9,837 bases of DNA from an uncultured beta proteobacterium (GTDB taxonomy: Bacteria; Pseudomonadota; Gammaproteobacteria; Burkholderiales; Burkholderiaceae), in the NCBI GenBank assembly GCA_903843315.1, contig CAIMPQ010000090.1:1-9837 (forward strand). The letters are read 5' to 3'. This document shows, piece by piece, positions 5,668 through 9,837 of the stretch. A program made the position numbers and the translations under genes. Every line of letters begins with the position of its first letter. Position 1 is the first letter of the stretch. A model generated the notes under the pieces. The model was not told where the DNA came from. It saw only the letters and a program-made list of their open reading frames with translations, and made no database searches.

Positions 5668-7323
5668 ATGATGGCAAATATTTATGAGCAGGGTTTAGAG
5701 CGTAATTCAGCTAACTACACTCCAATTACCCCTCTATTATTCTTGGAGCGTTCAGCTGAGATCTACCCCAATAAGACTGCTGTCATTCATGGAAAGCTGC
5801 GTCAAACCTGGCAACAAACCTATGAGCGTTGCCGTCGACTTGCTAGCGCTCTGCAAAAGCATGGCATTGGTCTAGGCGATACAGTAGCAGTGATGTTGCC
5901 AAATACTCCACCAATGGTAGAGGCTCATTTTGGTATTCCAATGGCAGGCGCAGTATTGAATGCCTTGAATACGCGCTTGGATCCGGAGTCCATTGCATTC
6001 ATGCTGAATCATGGTGAAGCTAAGGTAGTGATTGTTGATCCAGAATTTTCAGGGGTAATGAAAAAAGCGCTTGAACTCGCCAAGAAAGAAAGTGGCCGCG
6101 ACATCTTAGTCATTGATGTTGAAGAAAAAGAATTTGATGTACCTGGTGAGAAGATCGGCAAGCTCACATACGAGAAATTTCTCTCTGAGGGAGATCCGAA
6201 TTTTGCATGGCAAGTGCCTGCGGATGAGTGGCAAGCTATTTGCTTAAATTACACCTCTGGCACTACTGGCAATCCTAAAGGTGTTGTCTACCATCATCGC
6301 GGTGCGGCTATTAATGCTGTTTCAAATGTACTCGACTGGGATATGAATAAGCACCCCATCTATTTGTGGACACTTCCCATGTTCCATTGCAATGGCTGGT
6401 GCTTTCCTTGGACTATTGCTGCTCGTGCTGGGGTCAATGTGTGTTTACGCCGTGTGGATGCGGAACATATCTTTGCTGCCATTAAAGAATATGGCGTCAC
6501 TCATTATTGTGCTGCACCGATCGTGCACAACCTCTTGGTAAATGCCCCTGATGAGTTGAAGGTAGGCGTTCCAGCAGGTGTGAAGGGTTTGATCGCTGGG
6601 GCTGCACCTCCAGCCTCCATCATTGAGGGCATGGAAAAACTCGGCTTCGATTTAACGCATGTATATGGTTTGACTGAGGTATATGGTCCTGCCGCAATTT
6701 GCGTGAAGCAAGATGAATGGGATGATCTGGATATTGGTGAGCGCGCGCGTTTAAATGCACGTCAAGGTGTGCGTTACCACCTTCAACAGGCCATTAGCGT
6801 ATTGAATCCGGAAACAATGGAGCCTGTACCGGCTGATGGTGAAACCATGGGCGAGATTATGTTCAAGGGTAATATTGCCATGAAGGGTTATCTGAAGAAC
6901 GAGAAAGCGACTAAAGAAGCTTTTGAAGGCGGCTGGTTCCATTCAGGAGACTTAGCCGTCATGAATCCGGATGGCTACGTAAAGATGAAAGATCGTAGTA
7001 AAGACATTATTATTTCTGGTGGAGAAAATATCTCTTCTGTTGAAGTTGAAGATGTTCTTTATCGTCACCCAGCAGTCATTGCTGCTGCAGTCGTTGCTAA
7101 GCCCGATCCTAAGTGGGGTGAGACACCTTGCGCTTTCTTGGAAATTAAGCCAGGAGTCGAAGTAACCCCAGCCGAGATTATTGCCCACTGTAAACAGCAT
7201 TTGGCTGGCTTTAAGGTGCCAAGGGCAATTGTTTTTGGTGAGCTTCCTAAGACCTCCACCGGCAAAATTCAGAAGTTTGAGCTACGCAAACAGGCTGGGT
7301 CTGCGACGGCTATTGATGTTTAG
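5668..7323 (+). CDS. AMP-forming acyl-CoA synthetase
   Basis: This enzyme activates a carboxylic acid with ATP and CoA via an acyl-adenylate, in the cytosol. It has 551 residues, usual for the ANL superfamily. Motifs in order: the P-loop YTSGTTGNPKG (195-205), the acyl-pocket region LPMFHCNGWCFPW (236-248), VYGLTEVYGP (332-341), the GWFHSGDLAV motif (422-431), the hinge around KDRSKDIIISGGENISS (441-457), and catalytic Lys533 in PKTSTGK. The N-terminus (YEQGLERNSANYTPITPLLF) resembles the group annotated as medium-chain or DmdB-like (methylmercaptopropionate) ligases. The true substrate cannot be read from sequence. Two adjacent ATGs (5668, 5671) are possible starts, and the ribosome binding site is weak. 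The gene lies between an HDAC-family deacetylase and etfBA, which fits an acid-oxidation operon. P527-x4-G532-K533 matches the motif of acetylation-controlled synthetases. Confidence 0.93.
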   Translation: MMANIYEQGLERNSANYTPITPLLFLERSAEIYPNKTAVIHGKLRQTWQQTYERCRRLASALQKHGIGLGDTVAVMLPNTPPMVEAHFGIPMAGAVLNALNTRLDPESIAFMLNHGEAKVVIVDPEFSGVMKKALELAKKESGRDILVIDVEEKEFDVPGEKIGKLTYEKFLSEGDPNFAWQVPADEWQAICLNYTSGTTGNPKGVVYHHRGAAINAVSNVLDWDMNKHPIYLWTLPMFHCNGWCFPWTIAARAGVNVCLRRVDAEHIFAAIKEYGVTHYCAAPIVHNLLVNAPDELKVGVPAGVKGLIAGAAPPASIIEGMEKLGFDLTHVYGLTEVYGPAAICVKQDEWDDLDIGERARLNARQGVRYHLQQAISVLNPETMEPVPADGETMGEIMFKGNIAMKGYLKNEKATKEAFEGGWFHSGDLAVMNPDGYVKMKDRSKDIIISGGENISSVEVEDVLYRHPAVIAAAVVAKPDPKWGETPCAFLEIKPGVEVTPAEIIAHCKQHLAGFKVPRAIVFGELPKTSTGKIQKFELRKQAGSATAIDV

Positions 7324-7352
7324 AGTGGGTTAGCTGAGGCGGATAAAATAAG

Positions 7353-7376
7353 CAGTTACTTAAATTTTTGTAACTG
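7353..7376. repeat. perfect 7-bp inverted repeat upstream of etfB, possible operator
   Basis: CAGTTAC (7353-7359) and GTAACTG (7370-7376) flank a 10-base A/T-rich centre. A further CAGTT half-site lies at 7381-7385. No T tract follows directly, so a terminator is unlikely. A TAAAAT box (7344-7349) lies just upstream and a TATAAA box (7388-7393) just downstream, which places the repeat where a repressor or activator could bind. It lies in the 85-bp gap between the acyl-CoA synthetase gene and etfB. Confidence 0.4.
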
Positions 7377-7387
7377 AATACAGTTTT

Positions 7388-7393
7388 TATAAA
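7388..7393 (+). promoter_or_regulatory. candidate -10 box of etfB
   Basis: TATAAA matches the -10 consensus at five of six positions and would start transcription a few bases before the etfB ATG at 7409. No good -35 box lies at the usual distance; TTGTAA (7368-7373) is only 14 bp away and overlaps the inverted repeat. Confidence 0.28.
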
Positions 7394-7408
7394 TATTGAG
7401 AATTCCAG

Positions 7409-8158
7409 ATGAAGATCTTAGTGGCAATTAAGCGCGTAGTTGATTACAACGTCAAAATCCGAGTTAAGTCTGACGGTTCTGGGGTAGACCTAGCGAACGT
7501 CAAAATGAGTATGAACCCTTTTGATGAAATCGCTGTTGAAGAAGCGGTTCGCCTGAAAGAAGCAGGCGTAGCTACCGAAGTGGTGGTCGTGACTGCTGGT
7601 GTGACCCAATGTCAAGAGACATTGCGTACTGCCTTAGCGATTGGCGCCGATCGAGCAATCCTAGTTGAAACCGATGCCGAATTACAGCCCTTGGCAGTAG
7701 CGAAGATTCTGAAGGCGCTCTCTGATAAAGAACAGGCGCAAATGATCATTTTAGGTAAGCAAGCGATTGATGACGATAGCAATCAAACCGGCCAGATGTT
7801 GGCTAGCTTATTGGATATCCCTCAAGCAACCTTTGCCTCTAAAGTGGTGGTAGCCGATGGCACAGCAACTGTGACACGTGAAGTCGATGGTGGCCTAGAA
7901 ACGATTGCGTTGACACTGCCAGCAGTCATTACGACTGACTTACGTTTGAATGAGCCGCGTTATGTGACTTTGCCAAATATCATGAAGGCTAAGAAAAAAA
8001 CGATTGATTTAATTAAGCCAGAAGAATTAGGCGTGGACATTGCACCACGTCTAAAAACAATCAAAGTAGAAGAGCCACCGAAGCGCTCAGCCGGTGTCAT
8101 GGTTGCCGATGTGTCAGCTCTGGTAGAAAAACTTAAAAATGAAGCGAAGGTGATCTAA
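7409..8158 (+). CDS. etfB: electron transfer flavoprotein beta subunit
   Basis: This is the small subunit of the heterodimeric FAD/AMP flavoprotein that takes electrons from acyl-CoA dehydrogenases and passes them to ETF-ubiquinone oxidoreductase. It has 249 residues, the usual size. Evidence is the start MKILVAIKRVVDYN, NPFDE (36-40), the AMP-site segment GKQAIDDDSNQTGQ (116-129), VTREVDGGLE (155-164) and the family signature running from ITTDLRLNEPRY to LPNIMKAKKK (174-197). The last part is the loop by which ETF recognises its dehydrogenase partners. This is the classical group, not the bifurcating FixA type, judging by the neighbours and motifs. Its TAA is directly followed by the etfA ATG, so the two subunits should be made together. 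The ribosome binding site is modest (GAGA, seven bases before the ATG). Confidence 0.97.
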   Translation: MKILVAIKRVVDYNVKIRVKSDGSGVDLANVKMSMNPFDEIAVEEAVRLKEAGVATEVVVVTAGVTQCQETLRTALAIGADRAILVETDAELQPLAVAKILKALSDKEQAQMIILGKQAIDDDSNQTGQMLASLLDIPQATFASKVVVADGTATVTREVDGGLETIALTLPAVITTDLRLNEPRYVTLPNIMKAKKKTIDLIKPEELGVDIAPRLKTIKVEEPPKRSAGVMVADVSALVEKLKNEAKVI

Positions 8159-9103
8159 ATGGCTGCACTTGTCTCCCTAGTTGTGGCTGAACACGACAAT
8201 CAAACGTTAAAGGCGGCTACCTTAAATGCCGTAGCTGCTGCCCTGCAGTGCTCACCCGAGGTTGATGTCTTAGTTGCAGGAAGTGGTGCTGATGCGGTCG
8301 CTGCCGCTGCCGCCCAAATCGCTGGTGTGCGCAAGGTCATTCAGGTAGATGCCCCCGCTTTAGCTGATCAATTAGCAGAACCTTTAGCTGCGCAGATTTT
8401 GAATCTGGCTAGTGGCTATAGTCATCTTCTCGCTCCTGCTACAGCCAATGGTAAGAATGTCATGCCACGGGTAGCTGCTAAATTAGATGTTGCTCAGTTA
8501 TCTGACATTACTAAAGTAGTGAGTGCCGATACATTTGAGCGCCCTATCTATGCTGGTAACGCGATTGCTACCGTGCAGTCTGGCGATGCAGTGAAGGTCA
8601 TTACAGTACGTACTACTGGCTTTGATCCAGTGGCGGCCACTGGTGGTTCTGCTGCGATAGAAAAACAAGCTGCCGCTGAAAGCAAATCCTCATCATCCTT
8701 TGTAGGTCGTGAGCTTACCAAATCGGATCGCCCAGAACTCACTGCTGCCAAGATCATTGTGTCTGGTGGTCGTGGCTTAGGTTCTGGTGAAAAGTATCAA
8801 GAGCTCATCGCTCCCCTAGCCGATAAGCTAGGCGCAGCTTTAGGTGCATCCCGGGCTGCAGTCGATGCAGGTTATGTTCCAAACGACTACCAAGTTGGGC
8901 AAACGGGCAAGATTGTGGCGCCGCAGCTCTATATCGCTGTTGGCATCTCTGGTGCGATTCAGCATTTGGCGGGGATGAAGGACTCTAAGGTGATCGTAGC
9001 GATTAACAAAGACCCAGAAGCCCCAATCTTTAGTGTTGCTGATTATGGTTTGGTAGCAGATTTAAATATAGCAGTACCAGAGTTGATTAAGGCGCTAGGC
9101 TAA
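8159..9103 (+). CDS. etfA: electron transfer flavoprotein alpha subunit
   Basis: This is the large ETF subunit, which carries most of the redox FAD site. It has 314 residues, typical of bacterial EtfA. The N-terminal domain (about 1-180) includes YAGNAIATV (131-139). The C-terminal FAD domain shows SGGRGLGSG (202-210), SR at 231-232, VGQTGK (246-251), the family signature LYIAVGISGAIQHLAGM (257-273) and AINKDP (281-286). The ATG begins at the base after the etfB stop. AAGG at 8147-8150, inside the end of etfB, serves as its ribosome binding site. No terminator is visible in the 74 bp to the acyl-CoA dehydrogenase gene, so read-through is likely. Together with etfB and the dehydrogenase it forms the electron-exit branch of beta-oxidation. 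Confidence 0.97.
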   Translation: MAALVSLVVAEHDNQTLKAATLNAVAAALQCSPEVDVLVAGSGADAVAAAAAQIAGVRKVIQVDAPALADQLAEPLAAQILNLASGYSHLLAPATANGKNVMPRVAAKLDVAQLSDITKVVSADTFERPIYAGNAIATVQSGDAVKVITVRTTGFDPVAATGGSAAIEKQAAAESKSSSSFVGRELTKSDRPELTAAKIIVSGGRGLGSGEKYQELIAPLADKLGAALGASRAAVDAGYVPNDYQVGQTGKIVAPQLYIAVGISGAIQHLAGMKDSKVIVAINKDPEAPIFSVADYGLVADLNIAVPELIKALG

Positions 9104-9167
9104 TACACTCTGAGGGAAGCATTATTTTTGTTATCCATAGTGATTGAATGATCCGCGTTGAATAAAG

Positions 9168-9172
9168 AGGAG
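9168..9172 (+). promoter_or_regulatory. strong ribosome binding site of the acyl-CoA dehydrogenase gene
   Basis: AGGAG lies five bases before the ATG at 9178, the best Shine-Dalgarno sequence in the window. It sets the start of a gene whose end is not visible. Confidence 0.75.
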
Positions 9173-9177
9173 TTGTA

Positions 9178-9837
9178 ATGCCATACGTAGCCCCCGTGAA
9201 AGACATGTTGTTTGTAATGAATGAGTTGGCGGGGCTTGCGGATGTAGTTGCTTATCCTTCTTATGCCGAGGCTGGTGCCGATGTCGATTTGGCGCCTGCA
9301 ATCCTGGAAGAGTCAGCTAAGTTCAATCAAGACGTCATAGCGCCACTGAATTGGCCTGGCGATCAACATCCTAGTACATGGAAAGACGGTGTCGTTACTA
9401 CGAGCCCAGGATTTAAAGAGGCGTTTCAACAGTTTGGTGCCGCCGGTTGGCAGGGCGTAGTTCATCCAGCGGAGTTTGGCGGTCAAGGATTGCCAAAGCT
9501 GATTGCGACAGCGTGTTTTGAAATGGCCCACTCTGCAAGCTTATCATTTGCTTTATGTCCCATGCTGACTGACGGCGCTATTGAAGCATTGCTTACTGCA
9601 GCAAGTCCAGAACTTCAGGAGCAATATGTTCCGAATATGATTTCTGGTGAGTGGACTGGTTCCATGTGCTTAACAGAACCCCAAGCGGGTTCCGATTTAT
9701 CTATGGTTCGCGCACGAGCTGTTCCTGAGGGCAACGACAGCTACAAGATCTTTGGTACCAAGATTTATATTACCTATGGCGAACATGATATGGCGAAGAA
9801 TATTGTCCATTTAGTGTTAGCCAGAACACCAGATGCA
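9178..9837 (+). CDS. acyl-CoA dehydrogenase, N-terminal 220 residues, cut by right window edge
   Basis: This is an FAD enzyme that introduces the alpha-beta double bond into acyl-CoA and hands its electrons to ETF. The frame is open from the ATG at 9178 to the last base (220 codons). The start MPYVAPVKDMLFVMNEL matches the short N-terminal extension of the large (~600-residue) acyl-CoA dehydrogenases, the group that includes DmdC and Pseudomonas FadE-like enzymes. FGAAGWQGVVHPAEFGGQGLP (86-106) and the flavin/substrate motif MCLTEPQAGSD (163-173) follow, then FGTKIYITYGEHDMA (192-206). The catalytic Glu and C-terminal domain lie beyond the window. It sits directly downstream of etfBA. The substrate is unknown; assignment to methylmercaptopropionyl-CoA would need dmdA or dmdD nearby, and none is visible. 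Confidence 0.93.
   Translation, partial: MPYVAPVKDMLFVMNELAGLADVVAYPSYAEAGADVDLAPAILEESAKFNQDVIAPLNWPGDQHPSTWKDGVVTTSPGFKEAFQQFGAAGWQGVVHPAEFGGQGLPKLIATACFEMAHSASLSFALCPMLTDGAIEALLTAASPELQEQYVPNMISGEWTGSMCLTEPQAGSDLSMVRARAVPEGNDSYKIFGTKIYITYGEHDMAKNIVHLVLARTPDA

Noticed and set aside
9144..9163. TTGAAT repeated at 9144 and 9158 between etfA and the dehydrogenase gene
   Set aside because: Six-base repeats in A/T-rich spacer are expected by chance, and no matching -10 box was found.
9313..9531. Open frame on the - strand inside the acyl-CoA dehydrogenase gene
   Set aside because: The + strand frame has clear family motifs throughout this stretch.

Overview
The window looks like chromosomal DNA of a betaproteobacterium of the Burkholderiaceae. 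Polynucleobacter or a close relative is my best guess, from the moderate G+C content, the short intergenic gaps and the style of the CysM, MltB, ETF and acyl-CoA dehydrogenase proteins. This is recognition from memory, not a database match. All genes are intact except the two cut by the window edges. I see no tRNA, rRNA, insertion sequence, prophage or CRISPR array.

Left region (1-1831, + strand). This holds the C-terminal end of a CHAT-domain (caspase-like) protein with its His-Cys dyad, then a small secreted protein with a probable Ig-like fold, then a membrane protein with an N-terminal zinc ribbon, a coiled coil and about four membrane helices. The last two genes overlap by one base (TAATG). 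The three read as one transcription unit of unknown function and are the best candidate here for an undescribed system.

Middle region (1832-4618). A terminator-like hairpin stands just ahead of a secreted ComEA-like helix-hairpin-helix protein. Next comes cysM (cysteine synthase B), which has no Shine-Dalgarno sequence and a -10-like box so close to its ATG that the mRNA may be leaderless. cysM converges on mltB (lipoprotein lytic transglycosylase B, - strand), and both stop codons lie in the arms of one hairpin.

Right region (4703-9837, + strand). Divergent from mltB runs a likely fatty or organic acid oxidation cluster: an HDAC-family deacetylase, an AMP-forming acyl-CoA synthetase, etfB, etfA, and an acyl-CoA dehydrogenase cut by the window end. 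The synthetase would activate an acid to its CoA thioester, the dehydrogenase would oxidise it, and ETF would carry the electrons towards the quinone pool. The synthetase ends in a PX4GK motif of the kind subject to reversible lysine acetylation, so the adjacent deacetylase may keep it active. A perfect 7-bp inverted repeat upstream of etfB may be a regulatory site.
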